The notes beneath the pieces are model-generated. The model was not told where the DNA came from. It searched no databases and saw only the letters and a program-made list of their open reading frames with translations. Shown here one piece after another: positions 16,153 to 24,781 of a stretch of 64,000 nt of DNA; position 1 is the first letter of the stretch; the number at the start of each line of letters is the position of its first letter. The stretch is from Leifsonia poae (GTDB taxonomy: Bacteria > Actinomycetota > Actinomycetes > Actinomycetales > Microbacteriaceae), in contig NZ_JAIHLP010000002.1 of the NCBI RefSeq assembly GCF_020009625.1, positions 868,001-932,000 on the forward strand. Direction: 5' to 3'. Position numbers and translations under genes: made by a program.

Positions 16153-17373
16153 ATGACCGACGACCTTCCGACCCTCACCGCCGAGCAGACCGCGGAACGC
16201 CTCGGTATCAAACTCGAGACCCTCTACGCCTACGTCGCACGCGGCCGACTCTCGCGCACCAGAACGGTGACGGGCTCGGCGTTCGATCCGCTCGAGGTCG
16301 AACGGTTCGCCGCCTCGCGACGGCACCGGTCGGCCGCGGCGCCCTCGTCTGCACGAGGTCGCTCGGACGGACGCCCGCTCATGGTCATCGAGACGAACTT
16401 CGCGCTCATCGACGACGACGAGCTCTACTACCGCGGGCGCGACGCCACGCAGCTCGCGGCGACCGCCTCGTTCGAGACAGTCGCCCATTGGGCGCTCACG
16501 GGCGAGTGGGTCGAGGCGGCGCGGTTCACCGCCCGCGCGGCCGTCGTCGACGCGCGAACGGTCGCATCCCTGCTGCCCGCCGCGGCCACGAGCCGCGACC
16601 GACAGCAGGTAGCGGTGACCGTCCTGGCCGCCGCCGATCCTCTGCGCTACTCGCTGGAGGCGGAGTCGGTCGTGACCGCCACGGAGGCCCTCGTCGCCGG
16701 CATGGTCGAAGTGCTGCCCGCGGTCGGCGCCGAAGCCGGGCCCTCGATCGCGGAACGCCTGTGGTCCCGCCTGACGCCGCGAGAGAGCACCGCCGCGGCG
16801 CTCACCGCGCTCGATGCGGCGCTGGTGCTGCTGATCGACCACGACGTCGCGATCTCCACCCTCGCGGCCCGGGCGGCCGCATCGGCACGCGCCAGTCCGT
16901 TCGCCGTGGTCACGGCCGGACTCGGCGCACTGGACTCCCCCCTGCACGGCAACGCCAGTCGCGCCGCGCAAGGGATGCTCAGCCGCGTCGTGGCGGGTGA
17001 GCATCCCGAGCGTGTGATCGCGGACACCATGGCGAGCGGCCGAACCGCGATCCCCGGATTCGGCCAGCTGCTGTATCGCGGGATCGACCCACGGGCCAGA
17101 CGGCTCTTCGAATTGCTGCACGAGATTCCGGACGCAGCGTCGACGGTCGAGGCCGTCGAACGCATCGACATCGTGGTCGCCGACCGCACCGGGAGCCGGC
17201 CGAACGTCGACCTCGCCCTGGCCGCGCTCACCCACGCCACCGGCATGGCCGACGACGCCGGCGAGGTCGTGTTCGCCACGGCCCGAACCGTCGGCTGGGT
17301 CGTGCACGCGCTCGACGAGTACTCGCGCGCCCCGCTGCGCCTGCGCCCGGTCGGCCGGTACACGGCCCCCTAG
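16153..17373 (+). CDS. Citrate synthase-like protein with N-terminal HTH and altered active site
   Basis: A 406-residue protein. Residues about 5-55 are an excisionase/MerR-type helix-turn-helix (LTAEQTAERLGIKLETLYAY, then ARGRLSR). A short disordered linker leads to a citrate synthase fold. The first catalytic His is present (H265, SPLHGNAS) and so is the Asp (D353, NVDLAL). The second His, normally in GFGHPxY, is Gln (Q305 in PGFGQLLY). This should abolish or change catalysis. Homologous HTH-citrate synthase paralogues, often paired with a normal one, are known in actinomycetes, but their role is unsettled. It is divergent from the CitA-like gene. It may be a metabolite-sensing regulator or a partner subunit. 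Confidence 0.87.
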   Translation: MTDDLPTLTAEQTAERLGIKLETLYAYVARGRLSRTRTVTGSAFDPLEVERFAASRRHRSAAAPSSARGRSDGRPLMVIETNFALIDDDELYYRGRDATQLAATASFETVAHWALTGEWVEAARFTARAAVVDARTVASLLPAAATSRDRQQVAVTVLAAADPLRYSLEAESVVTATEALVAGMVEVLPAVGAEAGPSIAERLWSRLTPRESTAAALTALDAALVLLIDHDVAISTLAARAAASARASPFAVVTAGLGALDSPLHGNASRAAQGMLSRVVAGEHPERVIADTMASGRTAIPGFGQLLYRGIDPRARRLFELLHEIPDAASTVEAVERIDIVVADRTGSRPNVDLALAALTHATGMADDAGEVVFATARTVGWVVHALDEYSRAPLRLRPVGRYTAP

Positions 17374-17485
17374 CCCGGCCACCTGTCGGAAGAAGCGGGC
17401 TGGCCGGCGGGAATGTCTGCCAGGACGGAGGTTTCGGCGGCGCGTCGCGGAAACGTCCTTCCCGCGGGAGCGCCGGACCCGAAAC

Positions 17486-19339
17486 TCACACCCGTTCGAG
17501 CATACTCACATCCCGCACAGCCCCCTTATCGGCCGAGAGCGCCATCGCCGCATAGGCGCGCAGGGCGGAAGAGACGACGCGCTCCCGTCCGCGCGGCCGG
17601 AACCCGCCGTCGGCGACGAGCCGGGCCCGGCGCTCGGCGAGCACGTCCTCCGGCACGTCCAGCTGCAGAAGCCGCGTGTGGATGTCGATGGTGATCCGGT
17701 CGCCGTCCTCCACGAGCGCGATGACACCGCCGGCCGCCGCCTCCGGCGAGACGTGACCGATCGAAAGCCCCGAGGTGCCACCGGAGAACCGTCCATCGGT
17801 GATGAGGGCGCACTTGGCACCGAGCCCGCGGCCTTTGAGGAACGAAGTGGGATAGAGCATCTCCTGCATTCCGGGCCCGCCACGCGGCCCCTCGTAGCGG
17901 ACGACGACCACATCCCCCTCCTTGACGCGCTTGGTCAGAATGGCGTCGCACGCCTCCTCCTGGGAGTCGACGACGACCGCCGGTCCGGTGAACGTGAGGA
18001 TCGACTCGTCGACACCCGCTGTCTTCACAACACTGCCGTCCACCGCGAGGTTGCCGCGGAGGATCGCCAACCCGCCGTCTTTCGAGTACGCGTGGTCGAC
18101 GTCCCGGATGCAGCCGGTGCGGGCGTCGAGGTCGAGCGAGTGCCAGCGCTCCGACTGCGAGAAGGCCGAGGACGATCTCACCCCGCCGGGGGCCGCGTGG
18201 AACAGCTCGACCGCCTCCGGGCTCGGCGAGGCCGAGCGCACATCCCAGGCCGTGAGCCACTCGGTCAGCGAATCGGCGTGCACGGCGTGAACGCCCTCGT
18301 TAAGCAGCCCGGCCCGGTGCAATGAGCCGAGGATGGCCGGCATGCCGCCGGCCCGGTGCACATCCTCCATCAGGTACGTGCCGTTGGGAGCGACCTTGCA
18401 GATGCAGGGCACGCGGCGGGAGAGGCTGTCGATATCGTCGAGTGTGTAGTCGAGCTCGGCCTCCTGGGCGGCGGCCAGCAGGTGCAGGATCGTGTTGGTC
18501 GACCCACCCATGGCGATGTCCAGCGCCATCGCGTTCTCGAACGCCGCGTGGGTGGCGATGGACCGCGGCAGCACCGAGTCGTCGTCGCCGCCGTAGTAGC
18601 GCTCCGCCAGCCGCACGATCGTCGCACCCGCATCCTCGTAGAGCGCACGCCGCGCGGTGTGCGTCGCCAGCGTCGAGCCGTTGCCCGGCAGCGACAAGCC
18701 CAGCGCCTCGGTGAGGCAGTTCATGGAGTTGGCGGTGAACATCCCCGAGCAGGAGCCGCAGGTCGGGCAGGCGGCCTCTTCGACCGAGGCGACGTCCGCA
18801 TCCGACGCCGCCTCCGTGGCGGCCGTCGTCATCGCGTCGATGAGATGCAGCCGCGTGCGCACGGTTCCGTCGACCAGCACCGCGGTGCCGCCCTCCATCG
18901 GGCCACCCGAGACAAAGACGGTCGGGATGTTCAGCCGCAGAGCCGCCATCAGCATCCCCGGCGTGATCTTGTCGCAATTGGAGATGCAGACGAGCGCGTC
19001 GGCGCAGTGGGCGTTCACCATGTACTCGACCGAGTCGGCGATCAGATCCCGCGACGGCAGCGAGTACAGCATGCCGCTGTGCCCCATCGCGATCCCGTCG
19101 TCGACCGCGATCGTGTTGAACTCGCGGGCGATCGCGCCCGCGGCCTGGATCGCCTCCGACACGATCCGGCCGACCGGCTGCAGATGCGTATGGCCCGGCA
19201 CGAACTCGGTGAAGCTGTTCGCGACCGCGATGATCGGCTTGCCGAAGTCTTCGCGGGCGACGCCGGCGGCGCGCAGCAGGGCGCGGGCGCCGGCCATGTT
19301 GCGGCCGTGGGTGACAGTGCGGGAACGGAGAGGAGGCAT
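17486..19339 (-). CDS. ilvD: Dihydroxy-acid dehydratase
   Basis: A 617-residue IlvD, full length for the family. It dehydrates 2,3-dihydroxy-isovalerate and -methylvalerate in valine and isoleucine synthesis and needs an Fe-S cluster. The cluster Cys are visible in [10 protein letters not shown] and in [17 protein letters not shown]. The C-terminal [21 protein letters not shown] motif region is intact. The start is taken at ATG 19339; GTG 19360 is an alternative, and neither has a good ribosome site. It stands alone: no other ilv gene is nearby, and the 112-bp convergent gap to the HTH citrate synthase holds no gene. It is divergent from the MmyB-type regulator. Confidence 0.95.
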   Translation of the reverse strand: MPPLRSRTVTHGRNMAGARALLRAAGVAREDFGKPIIAVANSFTEFVPGHTHLQPVGRIVSEAIQAAGAIAREFNTIAVDDGIAMGHSGMLYSLPSRDLIADSVEYMVNAHCADALVCISNCDKITPGMLMAALRLNIPTVFVSGGPMEGGTAVLVDGTVRTRLHLIDAMTTAATEAASDADVASVEEAACPTCGSCSGMFTANSMNCLTEALGLSLPGNGSTLATHTARRALYEDAGATIVRLAERYYGGDDDSVLPRSIATHAAFENAMALDIAMGGSTNTILHLLAAAQEAELDYTLDDIDSLSRRVPCICKVAPNGTYLMEDVHRAGGMPAILGSLHRAGLLNEGVHAVHADSLTEWLTAWDVRSASPSPEAVELFHAAPGGVRSSSAFSQSERWHSLDLDARTGCIRDVDHAYSKDGGLAILRGNLAVDGSVVKTAGVDESILTFTGPAVVVDSQEEACDAILTKRVKEGDVVVVRYEGPRGGPGMQEMLYPTSFLKGRGLGAKCALITDGRFSGGTSGLSIGHVSPEAAAGGVIALVEDGDRITIDIHTRLLQLDVPEDVLAERRARLVADGGFRPRGRERVVSSALRAYAAMALSADKGAVRDVSMLERV

Positions 19340-19387
19340 GCTCCCATCGTCCGGCCGCACGACGCCGGCGGGAAGGCGGCGTTGCTC

Positions 19388-19415
19388 CTAGTACTCCCAG
19401 TACTCCCAGTACTAG
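19388..19415 (+). promoter_or_regulatory. Array of three AGTACT palindromes
   Basis: AGTACT occurs at 19390-19395, 19399-19404 and 19408-19413, each separated by CCC, and the whole is framed by CT...AG. The 9-bp period places the copies nearly one helical turn apart. It lies 10 bp before the start of the XRE/MmyB regulator and about 50 bp from ilvD. It is probably the operator of that regulator, inferred from position and symmetry. Confidence 0.55.
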
Positions 19416-19424
19416 TGTTCAAGG

Positions 19425-20264
19425 ATGGCGAACAGCGACGACCGACGCCGAGAGCTCGGCCTCTTCCTCCGAGCCCGACGCGAGCAATCCGTCCGCGCCG
19501 AATACGGGCTGCCACCGGTGGGGCGCACCCGCGATCGCGGGCTGCGGCGCGAGGAGATCGCCTACCTCTCGGGCGTCAGCGTCACCTGGTACACCTGGCT
19601 GGAGCAGGGACGCGACATCAGCCCGTCCCGCCACGTGCTGGACGCTCTGGCGCGCACGCTGCACCTCTCGGACACCGAGCACGCCTATCTGCTCTCGCTC
19701 GCCGGGTACACGCCCGCCGCCGGCACCGAGACCCGCACCGTGAAGGATGCGCCCTCCCACATCCAGCGCCTGCTCGACGCGCTCGACCCGAACCCGGCGT
19801 ACGCGATCGCCCACGACTGGGGCATCGCCGGCTGGAACACCGCATACGCCGCCCTCTACCCCCCGGTGGCCACCACGCCGGCCACCGACCGCAATTTGCT
19901 GTGGCTGGTCTTCACCGACCCATTCGTGCGCCGGCTGCTGCCGGATTGGGAGGTGACGAGCACCCGCTTCCTCGCCGAATTCCGGGCCGAGACCGGACCG
20001 CGCCTCGGCGATCCGGACATCGCCTTCCAGATCGAGAAGCTGAAGGAGGCGAGCCCCGAGTTCCGAGAAGGCTGGGCCCGCTACGACATCCACGGGTTCG
20101 AGTCGCGCGAGCGGCTCTTCCGGGTTCCCGCCGTCGGCACGGTGCACCTCGAACACCACCAGCTGTCCCCCTCCGACCATCCGGACCTGCACATCGTGGT
20201 CTACACACCGGTTGCGGGCACCGGCGCCGACGAGCAGCTTCGCCGGCTCGCATCCCGGTCCTGA
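19425..20264 (+). CDS. XRE-family regulator with MmyB-like ligand-binding domain
   Basis: A 279-residue protein. The N-terminal HTH (about 8-85) has the family signature DRGLRREEIAYLSGVSVTWY then WLEQGRD. The C-terminal 170 residues are a PAS-like MmyB ligand-binding domain (NPAYAIAHDWGIAGWNTAY, HGFESRERLFRVP). Proteins of this group are common in actinobacteria and regulate neighbouring dehydrogenases or themselves; the ligand is not known. AAGG lies close to the ATG. The AGTACT array in its promoter is the likely target. It is divergent from ilvD. Confidence 0.9.
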   Translation: MANSDDRRRELGLFLRARREQSVRAEYGLPPVGRTRDRGLRREEIAYLSGVSVTWYTWLEQGRDISPSRHVLDALARTLHLSDTEHAYLLSLAGYTPAAGTETRTVKDAPSHIQRLLDALDPNPAYAIAHDWGIAGWNTAYAALYPPVATTPATDRNLLWLVFTDPFVRRLLPDWEVTSTRFLAEFRAETGPRLGDPDIAFQIEKLKEASPEFREGWARYDIHGFESRERLFRVPAVGTVHLEHHQLSPSDHPDLHIVVYTPVAGTGADEQLRRLASRS

Positions 20265-20324
20265 TGAGCTGTCCTGTCGCGCCTCAGCCTCGTCTCGTCG
20301 CGCTTTGCCCCGTCCCGCCTCGCC

Positions 20325-21002
20325 TCAGCCGGACGGATGCGGCGGAGCGGGTCGGGCGGGCGCAGCGTCGAGAGCGGCGAGAGCGTCGACCGGTGCTCCG
20401 GAGGCGCGGAGGCGGAAGACCAGACCAGCGATCGCACGATCGTAGGGGGCGTCCGAACCGGTCATCACCGAACGACCGTTGGCCGCGTCGAGCAGGGCGG
20501 TGAACTCGAAGGCGAGCTGCGCTCCGTCGGTGCCGGCCGCGAGCTCCCCCCGTTCCGCGGCCTGCTTGAGGCTGTGGGCGAGGTAGTCGTGCCAGTCGTC
20601 GAGGGCTCTGGAGAGCGCATCCCGAACCGGGCCGGGCTTGGAGTCGAAATCGGTCGAGGCACCGGCGAAGAAGCACCCTCCGGGAAACACGCGGTCGCGC
20701 GAATATGCGATCCAGTTGGCGAGCAGCGCAACCACGCGATCGAGACCGCGGGCGTGCGTTCGCGCCGGCTCGACAACCGTCGCAAGGAACCGTTCGCGGG
20801 CCGTGGCGACCGTGGCGAGCTGCAGGCGCTCCTTGTTGCCGAACAGGGTGGCGATGCCGCTCTTGCTCACCGCGGCGGCTTCTGCGATCCGGCCGAGGGA
20901 GAGTTGGTCGAGCCCTTCGACCGAGGCGAGGTCGGCCGCACGGGTGAGCACGACGGTGCGGGAGGCGTCCCCGCGGCGGCGGCGACCATCCGGATTCTCC
21001 AT
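20325..21002 (-). CDS. TetR-family transcriptional regulator
   Basis: A 225-residue protein from ATG 21002 (MENPDGRRRR). The HTH occupies about 10-60 (VVLTRAADLASVEGLDQLSL, with recognition helix AVSKSGIATLFGNKERLQLA). The C-terminal domain is all-helical with WIAYSRDRVFPGGCFF and a DWHDYLAH dimer helix, resembling the YxaF/LmrA-type C-terminal group. It is divergent from an alpha/beta hydrolase. A long near-perfect inverted repeat (21015-21053) lies between them and is the likely operator for both. The 60-bp gap to the convergent MmyB gene is a C/T-rich stretch without a gene. Confidence 0.92.
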   Translation of the reverse strand: MENPDGRRRRGDASRTVVLTRAADLASVEGLDQLSLGRIAEAAAVSKSGIATLFGNKERLQLATVATARERFLATVVEPARTHARGLDRVVALLANWIAYSRDRVFPGGCFFAGASTDFDSKPGPVRDALSRALDDWHDYLAHSLKQAAERGELAAGTDGAQLAFEFTALLDAANGRSVMTGSDAPYDRAIAGLVFRLRASGAPVDALAALDAAPARPAPPHPSG

Positions 21003-21014
21003 GCCGGCTAGTTT

Positions 21015-21053
21015 ACGCACGATCGTTCGTCTAGCATACGAACGGTCGTGCGT
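21015..21053 (+). promoter_or_regulatory. TetR-type operator, 39-bp dyad
   Basis: ACGCACGATCGTTCGT (21015-21030) and ACGAACGGTCGTGCGT (21038-21053) are inverted repeats matching at 15 of 16 positions, with a 7-base spacer. Each arm contains a smaller dyad (ACGATCGT; ACGGTCGT), so two TetR dimers could bind. It sits between the divergent tetR and hydrolase starts. Confidence 0.75.
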
Positions 21054-21087
21054 CTTTTCCCGCGCGATCGGATCGAACGGAGTCGCC

Positions 21088-21948
21088 ATGCGCACCACCC
21101 TCGCCCTCGCCGGCATCCACGCCGCCGAACGCCTCTCCCCCCGACTCGCCGCCCGCCTGGCCTCCCCGCTCTTCTACCGGGTGGGACGCCCCCTCGCCGT
21201 GCGGCCGAGCGAACAGGCCCTGCACACTCAGGCGGAGACGTTCCCCCTGATGGTGCGCGGACACACGATCGTCGGATACTCCTGGGGGTCCGGCCCGCGA
21301 ACCGTGCTCCTCGTGCATGGCTGGCACGCGCGGGCCGCGCAATTCGCGCCGATCGTCCGTGGGCTGCGGACGGCCGGCCTCCGGGCCGTCTCCTTCGACG
21401 CCCCCGCCAACGGTGCCTCGAAAGGGCGACGAACGGACATCCGCGACTACCTCGCCGCCATCGACGCACTGCACACCCGGTTCGGACGGTTCGACGTCGC
21501 CATCGGCCACTCGTTCGGTGCGCTCGCCGTGCTCACCGCCGTTCGCGAGGGACTGCCGGCCGACGGTGTCGTCGCGATCGCCGGCATGGCCGACGCCCGC
21601 TACCTGGTCGACAGTTTCGCTGATCGACTGCGGCTGTCCCCCGCGACGGCCGAGGCGCTCGCTGCGCGATTCGCTCATCGCGTCTTCGCCCCCGATACGA
21701 ACCCGTGGCCCCGCTTCGACGCCGTGGCCGCACCGCTCCCGGCGGGAATTCCACTCCTGCTCGTGCACGATCGCGGCGACCGGGAGGTTTCGATCCGCGA
21801 ATCGGAGCGCCTGCACGAGGCCCACGGCGAGCGCTCCCGGCTCGTCACGCGGGAGGGCACAGGTCACTCGCGCATCCTCGCCGACGACGACACCCTCGAA
21901 GCCGTGGTCGGCTTCGTCACAAGCATTTCGGCCGGCAGCGTATCGTGA
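21088..21948 (+). CDS. Alpha/beta hydrolase, probable target of the divergent TetR
   Basis: A 286-residue protein from ATG 21088. It has the oxyanion motif VLLVHGWHARAAQF, the nucleophile elbow AIGHSFGALAV (GxSxG), the acidic residue near LLVHDRGDREVS and the catalytic His in GTGHSRIL, so the full Ser-Asp-His triad is present. The first 40 residues are amphipathic. The substrate is unknown; its position next to tetR suggests an esterase induced by its substrate. It ends 10 bp before the convergent metI. Confidence 0.88.
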   Translation: MRTTLALAGIHAAERLSPRLAARLASPLFYRVGRPLAVRPSEQALHTQAETFPLMVRGHTIVGYSWGSGPRTVLLVHGWHARAAQFAPIVRGLRTAGLRAVSFDAPANGASKGRRTDIRDYLAAIDALHTRFGRFDVAIGHSFGALAVLTAVREGLPADGVVAIAGMADARYLVDSFADRLRLSPATAEALAARFAHRVFAPDTNPWPRFDAVAAPLPAGIPLLLVHDRGDREVSIRESERLHEAHGERSRLVTREGTGHSRILADDDTLEAVVGFVTSISAGSVS

Positions 21949-21957
21949 CCGCCGCCC

Positions 21958-22617
21958 CTACCGGCGGAGCGCCTTGCGGGCCAGCCTGCTGCCCACGAAC
22001 TGCGCCGCCTGAACCAGCACCACGATCGTGATGACCGCCACCCAGGTGACCACCCAGTCGTACCGCTGATAGCCGTAGGTGATCGAGAACGCGCCGAGCC
22101 CGCCGCCGCCGATGCTCCCCGCGATCGCCGACAGGTCGACGATCGCCACGAACACGAAGGTGTACCCCAGGATGAGCGGGCCGAGCGCCTCCGGAACCAG
22201 CAGCGTCGTGATGATCCGCCACGGGCCGGCGCCCATCGCGCGCGCCGCCTCGATCACACCGGGATCGATGGTCACCAGGTTCTGCTCCACGATCCGCGAC
22301 AGCCCGAACGTGGCGGCGATCGTCATCGGGAAGATCGCCGCCGATGTGCCGATGAAACTCCCGAACAGGGTCTGCGTGAGCGGCGCGAGCGCCGTCATGA
22401 AGATGATGAACGGGATGGGCCGGATGAAATTGACCAGCACATTCAGCACCGTCGACAGAACACGGTTCTCCAGGATGCCGCCACGCCGGGTCGTATAGAG
22501 CAGCACCCCGAGCGCCAGACCGAGCACACCACCGATCACGAGCGTCTCAACGACCATCCAGAGCGTCTCGCCGATCGACTGCACGTACACCGGCCAGAGG
22601 GTTCCCCAGTCGCTCAT
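21958..22617 (-). CDS. metI: Methionine ABC transporter permease
   Basis: A 219-residue protein with about five membrane helices. The cytoplasmic coupling loop carries the EAA motif (EAARAMGAGPWRIITTLLVP) that docks on MetN. Family role: high-affinity uptake of L- and D-methionine. Its ATG overlaps the metN stop by 4 bp, and the gene order metQ-metN-metI is standard. Confidence 0.94.
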   Translation of the reverse strand: MSDWGTLWPVYVQSIGETLWMVVETLVIGGVLGLALGVLLYTTRRGGILENRVLSTVLNVLVNFIRPIPFIIFMTALAPLTQTLFGSFIGTSAAIFPMTIAATFGLSRIVEQNLVTIDPGVIEAARAMGAGPWRIITTLLVPEALGPLILGYTFVFVAIVDLSAIAGSIGGGGLGAFSITYGYQRYDWVVTWVAVITIVVLVQAAQFVGSRLARKALRR

Positions 22618-23639
22618 GCGGCGACCTCCTCGACGTCCGTCACCCGGCGGAGGTCGGCGATCAGTGCATCCACGCCCACGTCGTCGCCGATCAGTTCCAG
22701 CGTCAGACTGCCGAAGGACCGCCCCTGCAACGCGCTGATGCCGCCGTAGACGATCTCGAAACGCACATTGTGGCGGCCCACCGCATCCGAGAGCACCGCT
22801 CCGAGGCGACCGTCGTCGTGGATGCGCGCCGACACGATGCGCCCCGCATGCTTGCCGCGCAGACGTTCGAGGTCGTCACCGGTGGGCTGGTTCTTCAGCA
22901 CCGTGCCCACGAAACGCTGAGCGGTCACCGACCTCGGGGCAGAGAACACCTCGAACACACTCCCGGTCTCGATGACCCGGCCGGCGTCGAGCACGGCCAC
23001 CCGGTCGGCGATCGAGCGCACGACCTCCATCTCGTGGGTGATCACCACGATCGTGACGCCGAACTCGTTGTTCACCCGCTTGAGCAGGCGCAGAACGTCG
23101 GCGGTTGTCTCCGGATCGAGGGCGCTCGTCGACTCGTCGGCGAGCAGGATGGCCGGTCCCGTCGCCAGCGCCCGGGCGATGCCGACCCGCTGCTTCTGCC
23201 CGCCGGAGAGCTGGTCGGGGAACGCCCAGGCCTTTTCCGTGAGTCCCACGAACGCGAGAAGCTCGGCCACCCGGGCCGTGCGTTTCTCCTTCGGCCAGCC
23301 CGCAACCTTCAGCGGGTAGGCGACGTTGCCGAACACGGTGCGGGAACGGAACAGGTTGAACTGCTGGAAGATCATCCCGATCCCGGCGCGGACACCCCGC
23401 AGCTTCGCCTCCGGAAGCCGAGTGATGTCCTCGCCGTCGATCAGAATGCTGCCGCTCGATGCCTTCTCGAGCGCGTTGATCAGCCGCACCAGCGTGCTCT
23501 TCCCCGCTCCCGAGTATCCGATGATCCCGAAGATCTCGCCGCGCTCGACCGAGAGGCTGATGCCGTCGAGCGCGCTCACGGTCGTGTCACCTGTGCGGAA
23601 AGTCTTCGTGACATCCCGGAACTCGATGAGCGGGCTCAT
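22614..23639 (-). CDS. metN: Methionine ABC transporter ATP-binding protein
   Basis: A 341-residue ATPase. Visible motifs are Walker A GYSGAGKST, Q-loop FQQFNLFRSR, signature LSGGQKQR, Walker B ILLADEST and the switch His in ITHEMEV. The C-terminal ~90 residues form the NIL (ACT-like) domain that in E. coli MetN binds methionine and inhibits transport. It begins 4 bp after metQ and overlaps metI. Confidence 0.96.
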   Translation of the reverse strand: MSPLIEFRDVTKTFRTGDTTVSALDGISLSVERGEIFGIIGYSGAGKSTLVRLINALEKASSGSILIDGEDITRLPEAKLRGVRAGIGMIFQQFNLFRSRTVFGNVAYPLKVAGWPKEKRTARVAELLAFVGLTEKAWAFPDQLSGGQKQRVGIARALATGPAILLADESTSALDPETTADVLRLLKRVNNEFGVTIVVITHEMEVVRSIADRVAVLDAGRVIETGSVFEVFSAPRSVTAQRFVGTVLKNQPTGDDLERLRGKHAGRIVSARIHDDGRLGAVLSDAVGRHNVRFEIVYGGISALQGRSFGSLTLELIGDDVGVDALIADLRRVTDVEEVAA

Positions 23640-23643
23640 CGGG

Positions 23644-24591
23644 CTACTTCGACGCCTTGATCGTGGCCGCGAGGCCGTCGACGATCTTCTGAAGGTCGGC
23701 CTGCGGTCGCTCGACGATGACGGCGGTGTTCTTCGACTCCGCCAGCACCGCGTCCTGGACCGCCTTGGTGTGGTAGAGCTGAACGATCTTCAGGTAGGTC
23801 TTGTTGTCCTTGTCCGCAGCCCTGGCCACGAACGCGTTGATGTACGGCTCGGCCGTGGCACTTTTCGGGTCGTCCTGGAAGATCGCCGACTTCGGGTCGA
23901 TCCCGGCGGTCAGGGCGAAATTGTTGTTGATGATCGCCCCGTCCGCCGAGGTGAGCGCGGGGGCGGTCTGCGCGGCGTCGACCGGGATGACGGAGACCCG
24001 AGACCGGTCGGCGACGATATCGGCGGGCGTCGCGAGGGTGTTCCCGCCGTCCTTCAGCGTGAGCAGCCCGGCCTTCTGGAGCACGAGCAGCGCCCGGGCC
24101 TGATTGGTGGCGTCGTTGGGGATGGCGATCGTGGCGCCCTGCGGGATCTCGGCGACCGACGTGTACTTGTCGGAGTACAGCGGGAGCGGCACGACCAGGG
24201 TCGACCCGATCGGCACCAGGTTCTGACCGGTGGAGACGTCGTAGTCGGCCAGGAACTGAAGATGCTGGAACAGGTTGAGGTCGATCTGCCCCGAGTTGAG
24301 GGCCGGGTTTGCCTGCGTGTAGTCGCCGAAGTTCACCACCCGGATGTCGATGCCCTCCTTCGCCGCGGCCTTCGTGAGCACCGCCCAATACGGCGAGGCC
24401 TTCTCGGTGGTGCCGATCGTCACGGTAGCCCGCTTCCCCGCATCAGAGGAGGCGGGGGCGCTGAGGTTCACCAGCAGGAGAACGACCGCGACGATCACCG
24501 CCACCACGGCGACCGCAATGCCGACGATCCAGCCGGTCTTCGACTTCGGCTTGTCGGGGAGCGTGGGGGTCGGTGGCGGGGAAACGGACAT
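23644..24591 (-). CDS. metQ: MetQ/NlpA-type methionine-binding protein with a membrane anchor
   Basis: A 315-residue substrate-binding protein. Unlike the usual lipoprotein there is no lipobox Cys. A proline-rich cytoplasmic head (about 1-18) is followed by one long hydrophobic helix (about 20-43, TGWIVGIAVAVVAVIVAVV), so it is probably held by an uncleaved signal anchor. The NlpA fold follows: TIGTTEKASPYWAVL, VVNFGDYTQANPALNSGQID, LPLYSDKY and ATIAIPNDATNQARAL. It is first in metQNI, with the ribosome site weakly AAAGAGG. The 190-bp region upstream has an 8-bp inverted repeat but no riboswitch that I recognise. Confidence 0.92.
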   Translation of the reverse strand: MSVSPPPTPTLPDKPKSKTGWIVGIAVAVVAVIVAVVLLLVNLSAPASSDAGKRATVTIGTTEKASPYWAVLTKAAAKEGIDIRVVNFGDYTQANPALNSGQIDLNLFQHLQFLADYDVSTGQNLVPIGSTLVVPLPLYSDKYTSVAEIPQGATIAIPNDATNQARALLVLQKAGLLTLKDGGNTLATPADIVADRSRVSVIPVDAAQTAPALTSADGAIINNNFALTAGIDPKSAIFQDDPKSATAEPYINAFVARAADKDNKTYLKIVQLYHTKAVQDAVLAESKNTAVIVERPQADLQKIVDGLAATIKASK

Positions 24592-24710
24592 GGCTGTGCC
24601 TCTTTCGTGAAGGGGTAGGGGGATGCCGACGTCAGGTTTGGCGGCTCTTCGACCCTCTCCCGAACCGGGCGGCGGATCAACCCGTGTTCCGAAATGTGAC
24701 GCGCGAGATA

Positions 24711-24745
24711 CATCCCCGGATGGACGCCGGAACGGCTCGGGGATG
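24711..24745. repeat. Inverted repeat in the metQ-alr divergent region
   Basis: CATCCCCG (24711-24718) and CGGGGATG (24738-24745) are perfect 8-bp arms around a 19-base centre. They lie about 120 bp upstream of metQ and 37 bp upstream of alr. It may be an operator or RNA leader hairpin for metQNI; nothing in the sequence decides between them. Confidence 0.35.
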
Positions 24746-24781
24746 ACGCGGGCGACGGCGCCGCTTCCCTAGCCTCGGGGC

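Noticed and set aside
16647..17363. Minus-strand open frame opposite the HTH-citrate synthase
   Set aside because: It is Ser/Arg/Ala-rich with no motif and lies wholly opposite a well-supported gene.
24592..24781. SAM riboswitch before metQNI
   Set aside because: I could not find the conserved core of SAM-I, SAM-II or SAM-IV. Only an 8-bp inverted repeat is visible; a covariance-model search would decide.
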